Below, in pieces: positions 50,690-62,829 of a stretch of DNA of 64,000 nucleotides (positions are counted from its first letter, which is position 1; each line of letters begins with the position of its first letter). Location: the NCBI RefSeq assembly GCF_013087525.1, contig NZ_JABFCS010000001.1:1426001-1490000 (forward strand), given 5' to 3'. A program made the translations under genes and the position numbers. This stretch comes from Ramlibacter montanisoli. Its GTDB lineage: Bacteria > Pseudomonadota > Gammaproteobacteria > Burkholderiales > Burkholderiaceae_C. The notes below the pieces were generated by a model. The model was not told where the DNA came from and searched no databases. It saw only the letters and a program-made list of their open reading frames with translations.

Positions 50690-52515
50690 CAGAAGGCGTC
50701 CTCGGGCATGGTGGCGCAGGTGGGGTCGCGCATCTCGACGACCCGCAGCCAGGCCGGGATCCTGGGCAGCTCGTAGTGGAAGAAGTAGCGGGCGGCGCGC
50801 ACGCGGCCTTCGTCCGCCGGGCTTGCACTGCCGGCAGGCAGCACCAGCAGCACGTCCAGCCAGGTCCAGGCGACCACCAGGTGGCCGAAGGCCTGCATGT
50901 AGGGCACGGCGTTGGCCAGCGCGTCCGAGGGGTTGCCGGTGGCCCACGCCGACTTGGTGGCGGCGCCGACCTTCTGCAGGGCTTGCCCCAGCGCATTGGC
51001 ATGTTCCGCCAGCTCCGGCCGCTGGATCGCCTGCTCGATGGTGGCGTTGATGCGCGCGGCGAGCAGTTGCAGGCCCTTGCCGCCTTCCATCACCACCTTG
51101 CGTCCGAGCAGGTCGGCGGCCTGGATGCCGTGGGTGCCCTCGTGGATCATGCTCAGGCGGTTGTCGCGCCAGTACTGCTCCACCGGGAAGTCGCGCGTGT
51201 AGCCGTAGCCGCCGTGGACCTGGATCGCCAGCGAATTGGCTTCCAGGCAGAACTCGCTGGGCCAGCTCTTGGCCACCGGCGTCAGCACTTCGAGCAGCAG
51301 GCGCGCCTCCTCGGCAGCTTCGGGCGTGCCGGTGTGCTGTTCGTCCACCAGCCGCGCGCACTGCAGCAGCAGCGCCAGCGCGCCTTCGCAATAGGACTTC
51401 TGCGCCAGCAGCATGCGCTTGATGTCGGCGTGCTCGATGATGCGGATCTGCGGCTGCGACGGGTCCTTGCCGGCCGGCCCGACCGGACGGCCTTGCGGCC
51501 GGTTCTTCGCGTACTCCAGCGAGGCGTAGTAGCCGGCCAGTCCCAATGCGGTGGCCGCGAGGCCGATGCCGATGCGCGCCTCGTTCATCATGTGGAACAT
51601 GCAGCGCAGGCCCTCGTGCGGCCTGCCCACCAGGTAGCCGATGGCGCCGGCGCCGCCGCGCACCGGGTACTTGCCTTCGCCGAAATTCAGCAGCGTGTTG
51701 GTGGTGCCGCGCCAACCCAGCTTGTGGTTCAGGCCCGCCAGCGCCACGTCGTTGCGTTCACCGGTGAGCTGGCCGTCGGTGCCCACCAGATTCTTGGGGA
51801 CGATGAACAGCGAGATGCCGCGGGTGCCGGGAATCAGCTTGCCATCCGGCCCGGGGATCTTGGCCAGCACCAGGTGCACGATGTTCTCGGACAGCTCGTG
51901 CTCGCCCGCCGAGATCCACATCTTGTTGCCCTTGATGCGGTAGCGCGGGCCGAGCGGATCGCTCTCGAAGTCCGCGCCATCGGGTGTCGCGCGCGTGGCG
52001 ATGTCGGACAGCGAGGAGCCGGCCTGCGGTTCCGACAGGGCCATGGTGCCGGAAAAGCGGCCGCCGAATTCGTTGCGCGCGAAGACTTCCTTCTGCAGCT
52101 CGGTGCCGTGCACCATCAGCAGGTTGGCATTGCCCTTGGTGAGCAGGCCGCCGCCGATGCTGACCGAGGCCGTGGCGAAGAAGGTCCCCGCGGCGGCCTC
52201 GATGGTGTAGGGCAGCTGCATGCCGCCCTCCTCGTAGTCCTGCGCGGCACTGAGCATGCCGGAGGCGACGTAGGCCTCGTGCGCCTCGTGCGTCGCGCGC
52301 GGCAGGATCACTTTCTCGCCGTCGAAGCGCGGCTCCTCGGTGTCCACGAGGCGATTGAAGGGCGCGTACTTCTCGCGCGCGATGCGCTCGCAGGTGTCGA
52401 GGACGGCGCCGAAGGTTTCGCGGGAGTGGTCGGCGAAGCGCGGGCGCCGGGTCAGCGACTCGGCGTGGAGCCAGTCGTGGAGGAGGAAGTCGATCGTGGG
52501 GCGCAGCGAGGACAT
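50689..52515 (-). CDS. Acyl-CoA dehydrogenase (FadE-like, about 610 residues)
   Basis: A 608-residue flavoprotein with MALSEPQAGSSLSDIATRA, KGNKMWISAGEHEL and VHGGYGYTRDFPVEQYWRD; the long C-terminus is the type seen in DUF-extended proteobacterial enzymes that oxidise medium to long acyl-CoA. ATG at 52515 preferred over the open frame to 52554 that enters the repeat. First step of beta-oxidation in this block. Confidence 0.9.
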   Translation of the reverse strand: MSSLRPTIDFLLHDWLHAESLTRRPRFADHSRETFGAVLDTCERIAREKYAPFNRLVDTEEPRFDGEKVILPRATHEAHEAYVASGMLSAAQDYEEGGMQLPYTIEAAAGTFFATASVSIGGGLLTKGNANLLMVHGTELQKEVFARNEFGGRFSGTMALSEPQAGSSLSDIATRATPDGADFESDPLGPRYRIKGNKMWISAGEHELSENIVHLVLAKIPGPDGKLIPGTRGISLFIVPKNLVGTDGQLTGERNDVALAGLNHKLGWRGTTNTLLNFGEGKYPVRGGAGAIGYLVGRPHEGLRCMFHMMNEARIGIGLAATALGLAGYYASLEYAKNRPQGRPVGPAGKDPSQPQIRIIEHADIKRMLLAQKSYCEGALALLLQCARLVDEQHTGTPEAAEEARLLLEVLTPVAKSWPSEFCLEANSLAIQVHGGYGYTRDFPVEQYWRDNRLSMIHEGTHGIQAADLLGRKVVMEGGKGLQLLAARINATIEQAIQRPELAEHANALGQALQKVGAATKSAWATGNPSDALANAVPYMQAFGHLVVAWTWLDVLLVLPAGSASPADEGRVRAARYFFHYELPRIPAWLRVVEMRDPTCATMPEDAF

Positions 52516-52530
52516 GTGGCTCTCCGGAAC

Positions 52531-52610
52531 GCTGGGGTTCGCCTGCGGGCTCACCCCAGCCTACGAGTCGCGCCCACCGTAGGCTGGTGGTGAGCGCAGC
52601 GAACCCCAGC
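52531..52610. repeat. REP-like inverted repeat upstream of the acyl-CoA dehydrogenase
   Basis: Two long imperfect arms (52531-52565 and 52578-52610) that begin and end in GCTGGGG/CCCCAGC. The arm core TCGCCTGCGGGCTCACC is shared with the repeat at 38476-38505. It separates thiolase from the downstream operon and could attenuate transcription between them. Confidence 0.7.
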
Positions 52611-52612
52611 GC

Positions 52613-53787
52613 TTACAGGACCTCGAACACCCCCGCCGCCCCCATCCCGCCGCCGATGCACATGGTGACCACCACGCGCTTGGCGCCGCGGCGCTTGCCT
52701 TCGATCAGTGCATGGCCGGTCAGGCGCTGGCCCGACACGCCGTAGGGGTGGCCGACGGCGATCGCGCCGCCGTTGACGTTCAGGCGGTCGTCCGGGATGC
52801 CCAGCTTGTCGCGGCAGTACATGACCTGCACGGCGAAGGCCTCGTTCAGCTCCCACAGGTCGATGTCCTGCACCGTCAGGCCCAGGCGCTTGAGCACCTT
52901 GGGCACGGCGAACACCGGGCCGATGCCCATCTCGTCGGGCTCGCAGCCGGCCACCGCGAAACCGAGGAAGCGGCCCAGGGGCTTGAGGTTGTTGCGGCTG
53001 GCGTAGTCCTCGCTCACCACCACGCAGGCGCCCGCGCCGTCGGAGAACTGGCTGGCATTGCCGGCCGTGATGACGCCGCCGGGCAGCGCCGGCTTGATGC
53101 CGCTGATGCCTTCCTTGGTGGTGCCCGGGCGCAGGCCTTCATCCTGCGACACGGTCACCTCCTTGGTGATCAGGCCCATCACCGCGTCGGCCACGCCGGC
53201 CTTGACCGTGATCGGTGCGATCTCGTCCTTGAACTTGCCGGCTTCCAGCGCGGCGCAGGCGCGCTGCTGGCTGCGGGCGCCGTATTCGTCCATGGCGTCG
53301 CGGCCGATGTTGTAGCGCTTGGCCACCTGCTCCGCCGTCTGCAGCATCGACCAGTAGATCTCCGGCTTCTTCTTCTCCAGTGCCGGGTCGCGCAGCATGT
53401 GCTGGTTCATTTCCTGCTGCACGCAGGAAATGCTTTCCACGCCGCCGGCCACGTAGACCTCGCCCTCGCCGGCGATGATGCGCTGCGACACCATGGCGAT
53501 GGTCTGCAGGCCGGAGGAGCAGAAGCGGTTGACGGTGGCGCCCGACACGGTGATCGGCAGGTCGGCCATCAGCGCGATCTGGCGCGCGATGTTGGCCCCG
53601 GTGGCGCCTTCGGGATTGGCGCAGCCCATGAGCACGTCCTCGACGGCGTCGCCCGGCACGCCGGCGCGCTGCAGCGCGTTCTTGACGGCGTGGCCGCCCA
53701 GCGTCGCGCCGTGCGTCATGTTGAACGCGCCCTTCCAGCTCTTGGTGAGGGGGTGCGGGCGGTGGAGACGATGACGGCCTTGGTCAT
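52613..53787 (-). CDS. Acetyl-CoA C-acyltransferase (thiolase; frameshifted near the N-terminus)
   Basis: About 391 residues. Acylation cysteine in [40 protein letters not shown] and the C-terminal [15 protein letters not shown]. It performs the last thiolytic step of beta-oxidation. The restored start is ATG 53787 ([13 protein letters not shown]); a C is lost in the run near 53750, and the longest intact frame begins only at 53719. Confidence 0.92.
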
Positions 53788-53816
53788 GGTGGATTGCCTT
53801 TCAGGACGGGTTCGGA

Positions 53817-55301
53817 TCAGGGCGCCGGCGCGTTGAGGTTGCGCAGCAGCTGGTGGTAGAAGCGGACGAGCTCACCGAGGTTCGCCACGGCGATGCGTTC
53901 GTTGGTGCCGTGGAAGCGCGCCAGGTCTTCCGGCCTGGCGCGCACCGGCGAGAAGCGGTAGATGTGGTCCGACACGGGCGCGAAGTGGCGCGAGTCGGTG
54001 GCGGCGATCATCAGACCCGGCGCGACCAGCGTGCCGGGGAACAGGGAGCGCACGGTGCGGTTGATCAGCTGGTAGGACGCCGACTGCGTGGGCGACACCG
54101 GCGAAGGCTCGGACGCCGCCGGCAGCGCGATCAGCTCGAAGCGCTCGCCGGTCTTGCCGCGCACGTGCTGCATCACCGACTGCGTGGTGTCGCCGGGCAG
54201 CAGGCGGAAGTTGACGGTGGCCTGCGCCTCGCCGGGAATCACGTTGTCCTTGTTGCCGGCGTTCACGATGGTCAGCGCCGTGGTCGTGCGCAGCATGGCG
54301 TTGGTGCTGGCGGCCTTTTCCAGCTGCGATTGCACCAGCGGCCCGAACAGCCACAGGTTGGACAGCGCCACCCGCTGGAAGCCGCCCATCTCCGGCGCGA
54401 TGGTCTCGAACATCTCGCGCGCGACGCCGCGGATGGTGCCGGGCAGCTGCTCGTCGTCGAGCCGCCGCAGCGCCGCACTCATCATGCCGATGGCGCTGGT
54501 GCCCTTGGGCGGCGGCATCGAGGAATGGCCGGGCGTGGCCGGCACCTTCAGCACCACCGACAGGTAGCCCTTCTCGGCGATGCCGACCAGCGCCGCCGGC
54601 TGCTTCAGCCCGGGCATCACGCCCTCGGTGATCAGCAGGCCCTCGTCGATGACGAAGTCCAGGCGCACCTTGCGTTCCTGCAGCAGCTTGACCACCTGCA
54701 CCGCGCCGCGCAGGCCGCCGACTTCCTCGTCGGCGCCGAACACCAGGTACACGGTCTGGCGCGGCTTGAAGCCGCTGGCCAGCAGCATCTCCACCGCTTC
54801 CAGCTGCGCGATCAGGTTGGCCTTGTCGTCCCAGGCGCCGCGGCCCCAGACGTAGCCGTCCTTCACCTCGCCGGAGAAGGGAGCGGTCTGCCACTTGGCT
54901 TCGCTGCCCGGGGCGATCGGCACCACGTCCTGGTGCGCGAGCAAGGCGATGGGCTTGGCATTGGCATCGCTGCCGGGCCAGGTGTAGAGCAGCGTCAGGC
55001 CGCCCACCACCTCGCGCTGCAGGGAGGCATGCACGCGCGGGAAGCGTTCGCGCAGGTGGGCGTGCAGCTTCTGGAACTCGCCCGCGTTGAGCGAGGCGTC
55101 GTCGTGACTGGAGACCGTCTGGAAGCGGATCGCGGCCGACAGCTTGTTGGCCACGCCCTGCTCGTCGACGGCTATGGCGGGCGCGGGCGCGACCTCGAGC
55201 TGGCGCGAACCCTGGCGCAGGGTGTTGACGGCCACGGCCGCTGCCAGCAGCAGCAGCGCCGCCAGCAGGACCCACAGGAAGCGCTTGACCATGCCGCGCA
55301 C
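53817..55301 (-). CDS. Membrane-anchored M20-family peptidase
   Basis: A 494-residue metallopeptidase with an N-terminal membrane anchor (FLWVLLAALLLLAAAVAVN). Metal site residues appear in LLAHQDVVPI, WGRGAWDDK, FGADEEVGG and near TDSRHFAP. Resembles the PM20D1/carboxypeptidase group that cleaves or condenses N-acyl amino acids, which would suit its place in a lipid block. GTG start at 55301; ATG at 55292 possible. Confidence 0.88.
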   Translation of the reverse strand: MRGMVKRFLWVLLAALLLLAAAVAVNTLRQGSRQLEVAPAPAIAVDEQGVANKLSAAIRFQTVSSHDDASLNAGEFQKLHAHLRERFPRVHASLQREVVGGLTLLYTWPGSDANAKPIALLAHQDVVPIAPGSEAKWQTAPFSGEVKDGYVWGRGAWDDKANLIAQLEAVEMLLASGFKPRQTVYLVFGADEEVGGLRGAVQVVKLLQERKVRLDFVIDEGLLITEGVMPGLKQPAALVGIAEKGYLSVVLKVPATPGHSSMPPPKGTSAIGMMSAALRRLDDEQLPGTIRGVAREMFETIAPEMGGFQRVALSNLWLFGPLVQSQLEKAASTNAMLRTTTALTIVNAGNKDNVIPGEAQATVNFRLLPGDTTQSVMQHVRGKTGERFELIALPAASEPSPVSPTQSASYQLINRTVRSLFPGTLVAPGLMIAATDSRHFAPVSDHIYRFSPVRARPEDLARFHGTNERIAVANLGELVRFYHQLLRNLNAPAP

Positions 55302-55305
55302 CGCG

Positions 55306-57405
55306 TCAGCTGAAGGTCTTGCCTTCGCTGGCGAGCTTGAGCAGCAGCGGCGCCGGCTCCCAGAACTTCGCGTCGTCGCGCGGGTTCGCCTGGAAGCGCT
55401 TCATCGCATGGGCCACGTTGAACAGGCCGACCTGGTCCGCGTAGAGCATCGGGCCGCCGCGGTGGATCGGGAAGCCGTAGCCCGTGATGTAGACCATGTC
55501 GATGTCGCTGGCGCGGGCGGCGATGCCCTCTTCCACGATGCGCGCACCTTCGTTGACCAGCGCGAACACCAGGCGCTGCACGATCTCCTCGTCGGAGATC
55601 TTGCGCGGCTCGATGCCCAGCGACTTGCGGTGCTCCACGATCATGTCCTCGACCAGCTTGGACGGGATCGCGTCGCGCTTGCCTTCCTTGTAGTCGTACC
55701 AGCCGGCGCCGGTCTTCTGGCCGAAGCGGCCCAGCTCACACAGCTTGTCGGCGGTGCGGCTGTACAGCATGTTGGGACGCTCCTGCGCGCGGCGCTTGCG
55801 GATCGCCCAGCCGATGTCGTTGCCGGCCAGGTCGCCCATGCGGAACGGGCCCATGGCGAAGCCGAACTTCTCGATCGCGCGGTCCACCTGCTGCGGCGTA
55901 GCGCCTTCGTCCAGCAGGAAGCCGGCCTGGCGGCTGTACTGCTCGATCATGCGGTTGCCGATGAAGCCGTCGCAGACGCCGGAGACCACGGCCGTCTTCT
56001 TGATCTTCTTGGCCATGGCCATGACGGTGGCCATCACGTCCTTGCCGGTCTTCTTGCCGCGCACCACTTCCAGCAAGCTTCATCACGTTGGCCGGGCTGA
56101 AGAAGTGCAGGCCGACGACGTCCTCGGGCCGCTTGGTGAAGGCCGCGATCTTGTCGACGTCCAGCGTGGAAGTGTTGGAGGCGAGGATCGCGCCCTTCTT
56201 CATGACCTTGTCCAACTGCTCGAAGACCTTCTGCTTGACGCCCATCTCCTCGAACACGGCCTCGATCACGAGGTCGGCCTGGGCGATGTCCTCATAGGAC
56301 AGCGTCGTCTTCAGCAGCGCCATGCGCTGCTCGTACTTGTCCTGCTTGAGCTTGCCCTTCTTGACCTGGCCTTCGTAGTTCTTGCGAATGGTGGCGATGC
56401 CGCGGTCCAGCGCATCCTGCTTCATCTCGAGGATGGTCACCGGGATGCCGGCGTTGAGGAAGTTCATGGAGATGCCGCCGCCCATGGTGCCGGCGCCTAT
56501 CACCGCGACCGACTTGATCTCGCGCTGCGGCGTGTCTTCCGGCACGTCGGCGATCTTGCTGGCGGCGCGTTCGGCCATGAACAGGTGGCGCAGCGCGCGC
56601 GACTCGGGCGTGAACATCAGCGCGGTGAAGATCTCGCGCTCGTACACCATGCCCTCGTCGAACTTCTTCTTGGTCGACGCTTCCACGGCATCGACGCACT
56701 TGGCGGGAGCCGGGAAGTTCTTCGCCATGCCCTTGACCATGTTGCGCGCGAACTGGAAGTAGGCGTCGCCCAGGGGTGCTTGGCAGGCAGGTTGCGCACC
56801 AGCGGCAGCGGGCGCGTGGCGGCGACGGAACGCGCGAAGGCGACCGCCTCTTCCATCAGCGCGTCCGGCGAGGACGCCATCTTGTCGAACAGCTTCTGGC
56901 CGGGCAGCTGCGCGAGCATCTCGCTCTTCACGGCCTCGCCGCTGACGATCATGTTCAGCGCGGGCTCCACGCCCAGCACGCGCGGCAGGCGCATGGTGCC
57001 GCCGGCGCCGGGGATCAGGCCCAGCTTCACTTCGGGCAGCGCGATGTTGGCGCCGGGCGCGGCGATGCGGTAGTGGCAGCCGAGCGCGAGCTCCAGGCCG
57101 CCGCCCATGGCGACCGAGTGGATCGCGGCCACGATGGGCTTGGAGGAGTTCTCGCAGGTGAGGATGACGGACAGCAGGTTGGGCTCGGCGGTCGCCTTGG
57201 GCGAGCCGAACTCCTTGATGTCGGCGCCGCCCGAGAAGGCCTTGCCCGCGCCGGTGATGACGATGGCTTTGACGGCGGGATCGGCGTTCGCCTGGTCGAT
57301 GCCCTGGGCGATCGCGGTGCGGGTCGCGTAGCCGAGGCCGTTGACCGGCGGGTTGTTCATCGTGATCACGGCGACGTCGCCGTTGACCTTGTATTCAGCC
57401 GTCAT
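55306..57405 (-). CDS. FadB/FadJ-like enoyl-CoA hydratase / 3-hydroxyacyl-CoA dehydrogenase (two frameshifts)
   Basis: About 700 residues. N-terminal crotonase domain with oxyanion IHSVAMGGGLELALGCHYR and GLIPGAGGTMRLPR; then the NAD loop VAVIGAGTMGGGISMNF and the dehydrogenase signature HFFSPANVMKL; C-terminal 3HCDH domains with GFIGNRM. It carries steps 2 and 3 of beta-oxidation. A lost C near 56775 and an extra base near 56075 split it in three frames but keep total length in multiples of three. Confidence 0.92.
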
Positions 57406-57519
57406 GCTGCTTCCTTTGGGGGATGAGGGAAAAGAACGGTCGTTCGCTTTTGCGATTGTAGGGGGCGATGCTGCGCCGCAATGCAGCCATGTCCGCTGGG
57501 GGACACGGGTTGCCGAAGG

Positions 57520-58214
57520 TTATACCTCCAGCCACTCCTTGCGGATATAGGCGTCGCCGCGCAGGGTGGCCGGGGTGCCCTGGAACACGATGCTGCCGTG
57601 CCCCATCACCAGCGCGCGGTCGGAGATCGCCATCGCGATGGTGAGTTTCTGTTCGATCAGCAGCACCGACACGCCGCGTGCCTTCAGCGTCTTCAGGTAC
57701 TCGCCGACCAGCTCGACAATCTTGGGCGCCAGGCCCTCGGTCGGCTCGTCGATGATGATCAGCTCGGGGTCGCCCATGAGGGTGCGGCACAGCGTCAGCA
57801 TCTGCTGCTCGCCGCCGGAGAGCACGCCGGCCTCGGTGTGCTGGCGCTCCTTCAGGCGCGGGAACATGTCGTACATGTCCTCGAAGCTCCAGCGGCCCTT
57901 CTGCTTGGCGCTCTTCTGCCCCAGCATCAGGTTCTGGTGCACCGTCAGCTTGGGGAAGATGTCGCGATTCTCGGGGACGTAGCCCAGCCCCAGGTGCGCG
58001 ATCTCGTAGGGCTTGTGGCCGCCGATGGGCCGGCCCTTGAAGGTGACGTCGCCCGTGCATTCCACCATGCCCATGATGGCCTTGGCGGTGGTGGAGCGGC
58101 CCGAGCCGTTGCGGCCGAGCAGGGCAACGATCTCGCCCTGCCCCACCTCGAAATGCACGCCGTGCAGCACGTGGCTCTTGCCGTAGAAGGCGTGGAGGTT
58201 GTTGACGGCGAGCA

Positions 58215-58215
<1 letters not shown>
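57520..58215 (-). CDS. livF: Branched-chain-type ABC transporter ATPase (LivF-like)
   Basis: A 231-residue LivF. Signature LSGGEQQMLTLCRTLMG and Walker B LIIIDEPTEGLAP are normal, but the Walker A reads GRNGSGRST with Arg40 replacing the usual Lys. Such a variant could be a subfamily trait or could lower ATPase activity; the partner LivG has a normal Lys. Overlaps livG by one base (TGATG). Confidence 0.88.
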
Positions 58216-58979
<764 letters not shown>

Positions 58980-58983
<4 letters not shown>

Positions 58984-60389
58984 AGCGTCTCCCTCCGCTT
59001 CATTTCCTTCTCGATGTATTCCTGGATCTCGCCCCATTGCTTCACGTAGTGCCTGCGTGCGATCTCGAACATGCCCAGGCCGGTGACCAGCACGAAGATG
59101 GCACCGAACCAGCTGTCCACGCTGTGCGCGTTGAGGCTGGCGCCCATGAACTTCAGCTGCGGGCCGAGCGCGGCATTGAGCTTCAGGTGGTAGACCATCT
59201 CGATCATGGCGCCGGCGCCCACCAGCGCGATCAGCGCCGTGACGGCCAGGGCGAGGTAGCTGACCCAGATCTCCTTCAGGCGCCCGAAGGAGGCCACCCG
59301 CAGGTTCATCATGATCAGGCTGGCGATGCCGCCGGGCGCGTACATCACCATGAACAGGAAGACCAGGCCCAGGTACAGCAGCCAGGCCTTGGTCAGCTCC
59401 GACAGCAGCACGCCGGCCAGCACCATCAGCACGCCGCCGATGACCGGCCCGAAGAAGAAGGTCGCGCCGCCCAGGAAGGTGAAGAGGAGGTAGGCCCCCG
59501 AGCGCGGCCCGCTCACCACCTCCGAGGTCACGATCTCGAAGTTCAGCGCCGCCAGGCCGCCGGAGATGCCGGCGAAGAAGGCGGAGATGATGAAGACGAT
59601 GTAGCGGACCTTCTGCGTGTCGTAGCCGACGAACTCCACGCGTTCCGGGTTGTCGCGCACGGCATTGATCATGCGGCCCAGCGGCGTGCGCGTGAAGGCG
59701 AACATCAGCGCGGTGCAGGCGAAGGTGTAGACCGCGATCAGGTAGTACAGCTGGATCTGGGGACCGAAGGTGATGCCCAGCGGCTTGGGGCCGGTGACGC
59801 GGTTGCCCGAAATGCCGCCCTCGCCGCCGAAGAACTCGGGGAACATCAGCGAGGACGCCCACACCAGTTCGCCGATGCCCAGCGTGATCATCGCGAAGGG
59901 CGTGGCCGCCTTCTTGGTGGTCACCCAGCCGAAGATCACCGCGAACACCGCCGATGCGAAGCCGCCGACGATGGGGATCAGGCTCACCGGCACGGCCCAC
60001 GCACCCTTGGCGACCAGGTTGAGCGTGTGGATCGCCAGGAAGGCGCCCATGCCGGAGTACACGGCGTGGCCGAAACTGAGCATGCCGCCCTGCCCGAGCA
60101 GCATGTTGTACGAGAGGCAGACGATGATCGCGATGCCCATCTGGCTGAGCATCGTGTGCGCCAGGCTGCTGGTGAACAGCATGGGCGCGATGGCCAGCAG
60201 CAGCGCGAAGCCGCCCCAGATCACCCAGCGGCCCACGTTGTAGGGCTTGAACTCGTAGTAGTCCTTCTTCGAGTGCCGGGCGGGCACGCGCGCGGGGACG
60301 GTTCCGGGCAGCGCCATGGGGATGCCCACGCGCCGGCTTTCGCGTTCGGCTTCCGAGCGTTCCTCGGTGTTGGAAAGGGTGTCGTTCAT
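58980..60389 (-). CDS. livM: Branched-chain-type ABC transporter permease (LivM-like)
   Basis: A 469-residue permease with about ten membrane helices and the LivM motif LLGQGGMLSFGHAVYSGMGA. An N-terminal soluble extension of about 50 residues and a C-terminal addition make it longer than typical LivM (about 330-420). It pairs with LivH in the inner membrane. Confidence 0.92.
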
Positions 60390-60390
60390 G

Positions 60391-61337
60391 TCAGCCTTCC
60401 CGCGTGCCGAGCAGGCCCTTGGGGCGGAAGATCAGGATCAGCACCAGGAACAGGTAGGGCAGGATGGGCGCGATCTGCGAGATCTTCAGCTTCCACACCG
60501 GATAGCCGAAGGTCTTGTCGGTGATGCCGAAGCCGATGCTGTTCAGGCCGTTGATCAGCGAGGCATCCACGCCGACCGCGAAGGTCTGGATGATGCCGAT
60601 CGCCAGCGAGGCGACGAAGGCGCCGGCCAGCGAGCCCATGCCGCCCACCACCACCACCACGAAGATCACCGAGCCGACGGTGGCCGCCATGCCGGGCTCC
60701 GTCACGAAGGCATTGCCGCCGATCACGCCGGCCAGGGCGGCCAGCGCGCAGCCGCCGCCGAACACCAGCATGAACACCCGCGGCACGTTGTGGCCGAGCG
60801 CCTCCACCGTTTCCGGGTGCGTCAGCGCCGCCTGGATCACCAGGCCGATGCGGGTGCGCGTGAGCAGCAGCCACAGCGCCAGCAGCATGAGCAGCGCCAC
60901 CAGCATCATGAAGCCGCGGTACATGGGGAACTGGGTGCCGAAGATCGTGAACAGCGGGCCGTCCAGCAGGGCCGGCACGCGGTAGTCGGCGGAGCTGGTG
61001 CCCCAGACCAGCTGCACCATCTCCAGGATGATGAAGGACAGGCCGAAGGTGATGAGCAGCTCCGGCACGTGCCCGAACTTGTGCACCCGGCGCAGCGCGT
61101 ACTTCTCGAACAGCGCACCGATCAGCGCGACCAGCATCGGCGCGATCACGAGCGCGGGAAGAATCCGACCAGCTGCGTGGTCGTGTACGCGAAATACGCC
61201 CCCAGCATGTAGAAGCTGGCGTGCGCGAAGTTCAGCACGCCCATCATGCTGAAGATCAGCGTGAGGCCGGAACTGAGCATGAACAGGAGCAGCCCGTAGC
61301 TGATGCCGTTCAGCAGCGATATGGTGAAGAACTCCAT
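60391..61337 (-). CDS. livH: Branched-chain-type ABC transporter permease (LivH-like; frameshifted)
   Basis: About 315 residues, eight to nine helices. Starts MEFFTISLLNGISYGLLLF and contains MGVLNFAHASFYMLGAY, the LivH signature. One C is lost near 61155 (restored FFPALVIAPM). It precedes livM by one base. Confidence 0.9.
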
Positions 61338-61393
61338 CCGCGTCGTTTCTTTTCAGTGTTCTGTGGTGGCCGCATTCTGCCGGGTGCGGCGCA

Positions 61394-61427
61394 CAAAAAA
61401 AAAGCCGGGACGCTCGCGGTCCCGGCT
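61394..61427 (-). terminator. Rho-independent terminator after the substrate-binding protein gene
   Basis: On the minus strand a 9-bp stem AGCCGGGAC/GTCCCGGCT is followed by a run of nine Ts. It lies between livK and livH. Partial read-through could set a higher livK level relative to the permease genes. Confidence 0.88.
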
Positions 61428-61445
61428 GGCGGTGACACCTGCGCG

Positions 61446-62675
61446 TCAGCCCGGACGCTTCATCTGGCAGCTGGTGGGCGTGCTGGAGACGTACGGATCC
61501 ATCTTCTTGACCTCCACGAAGGTGTAGCCGGTGTTCTCCGGGCTGTACTCGCCGGGCTTGGCCTTCTGCCACTTGGAGATGAACAGCGACTGCTGCAGCT
61601 GGTGGTCGGACGCGCGCATGGTCACGTCGCCGGCGAAGCTCTTGACGGTCAGGCCTTCCAGCGCCCGGGCCACCTTCACCGGGTCGGTGCTCTTGGCCTT
61701 GGCCATGGCCGAGCCCAGCAGCGTGATGCCGTTGTAGGTGGCCAGCGTGTAGTAGTCGTCGTTGAACTTCTTCTTGAAGTCGTCGGCCATCTGCCGGATC
61801 TCGCCCGGGATGTTGGAGTGGGCGTAGGAGACGCCGTAGACCTCCAGGTCCTTGCTCGCGGCCAGCGCCGTGGGCGTGCCCGTGACGCCCGCGTAGTAGG
61901 CGAACAGGGGCGTCTTCATGCCCGCGTCGTTCATCGCCTTGACCAGCAGGGTCATGTCCTGGCCCCAGTTGCCGGTGACGATGGCGTCGGCGCCCGACTG
62001 CTTGATCTTGGCGATGTAGGGCGCGAAGTCCTTCACCTGGCCCAGCGGATGCAGGTCCTCGCCGGCGATCTTGACGTCGGGGCGCTTGCGCGCCATGGCG
62101 TCCTTGAAGTACTTGGCGACCTGGTGGCCGTGCGCGTAGTTCTGGTTGATCAGGTACACGCTCTTGATCTTGGCCTGGTCCTTCATGAAGGAGGTCAGCG
62201 CCTCCATCTTCATGGAGGTGTCCGCGTCCAGGCGGAAGTGCCAGAAGTCGCACTTCTCGTTGGTGAGCGAGGGGTCCACCGCGGCGTAATTCAGGTAGAC
62301 GATCTCCTTGCCGGGGTTGCGCTCGTTGTGCTTGGCAACGGCGTCCAGGATGGCGGCGGCGGCGCCCGAGCCGTTGCCCTGGGTGACGTAGCGGAAGCCC
62401 TGGTCGATGGCGGCCTTGAGCGTGTTCAGGCTTTCCTGCGGCGAACCCTTGTTGTCGAAGCCCACCACCTCGAACTTCACGCCCGCGGGGTTCTTGCCCG
62501 AGAGGCGCTCGGCGGCGAACTGCCAGCTCTTGAGCTGGTTCTGGCCGACGTTGGCGAAGGGCCCGGACAGCGGGTCCATGAACGCGATCTTGACGGTCTC
62601 GCCCTTCTGCGCGAAAGCGGCGCCGGCAGCGGAAACGATCGCGGCGGCGGCGACGATCTTGAGCGTGGTCCTCAT
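61446..62675 (-). CDS. livK: Periplasmic substrate-binding protein of the Liv-type transporter
   Basis: A 409-residue LivK/J-type protein with a Sec signal (TTLKIVAAAAIVSAAGAAFA). The mature part has the type I periplasmic binding fold (KIAFMDPLSGPFANVGQNQL). AGGAG precedes the ATG at 62675. Ligand unknown; many such proteins in this group bind amino acids, but others bind short carboxylates or aromatics, and the neighbour is an acyl-CoA ligase. Confidence 0.9.
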   Translation of the reverse strand: MRTTLKIVAAAAIVSAAGAAFAQKGETVKIAFMDPLSGPFANVGQNQLKSWQFAAERLSGKNPAGVKFEVVGFDNKGSPQESLNTLKAAIDQGFRYVTQGNGSGAAAAILDAVAKHNERNPGKEIVYLNYAAVDPSLTNEKCDFWHFRLDADTSMKMEALTSFMKDQAKIKSVYLINQNYAHGHQVAKYFKDAMARKRPDVKIAGEDLHPLGQVKDFAPYIAKIKQSGADAIVTGNWGQDMTLLVKAMNDAGMKTPLFAYYAGVTGTPTALAASKDLEVYGVSYAHSNIPGEIRQMADDFKKKFNDDYYTLATYNGITLLGSAMAKAKSTDPVKVARALEGLTVKSFAGDVTMRASDHQLQQSLFISKWQKAKPGEYSPENTGYTFVEVKKMDPYVSSTPTSCQMKRPG

Positions 62676-62798
62676 GGGCAGGTCTCCTGGGTTGGTGTGC
62701 AACGACAAATCGCAGGGTACAAGTATTTGTGCGGTGCAGCGGTCAGGGATTGCCCCTAAAGGCCTCATCGGCTTATCGCGCAGGTGACACGGCCCCTT

Positions 62799-62823
62799 CG
62801 TCATCCCCGCGCAGCCGGGACCC
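62799..62823. repeat. Short REP-like palindrome between acyl-CoA ligase and livK
   Basis: CGTCATCCCCGCGCAGCC followed by GGGACCC; an imperfect stem with the TCATCCCCGCG core common in Burkholderiales intergenic repeats. It lies 6 nt from the ligase stop and could end that transcript. Confidence 0.45.
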
Positions 62824-62829
62824 AAAGCG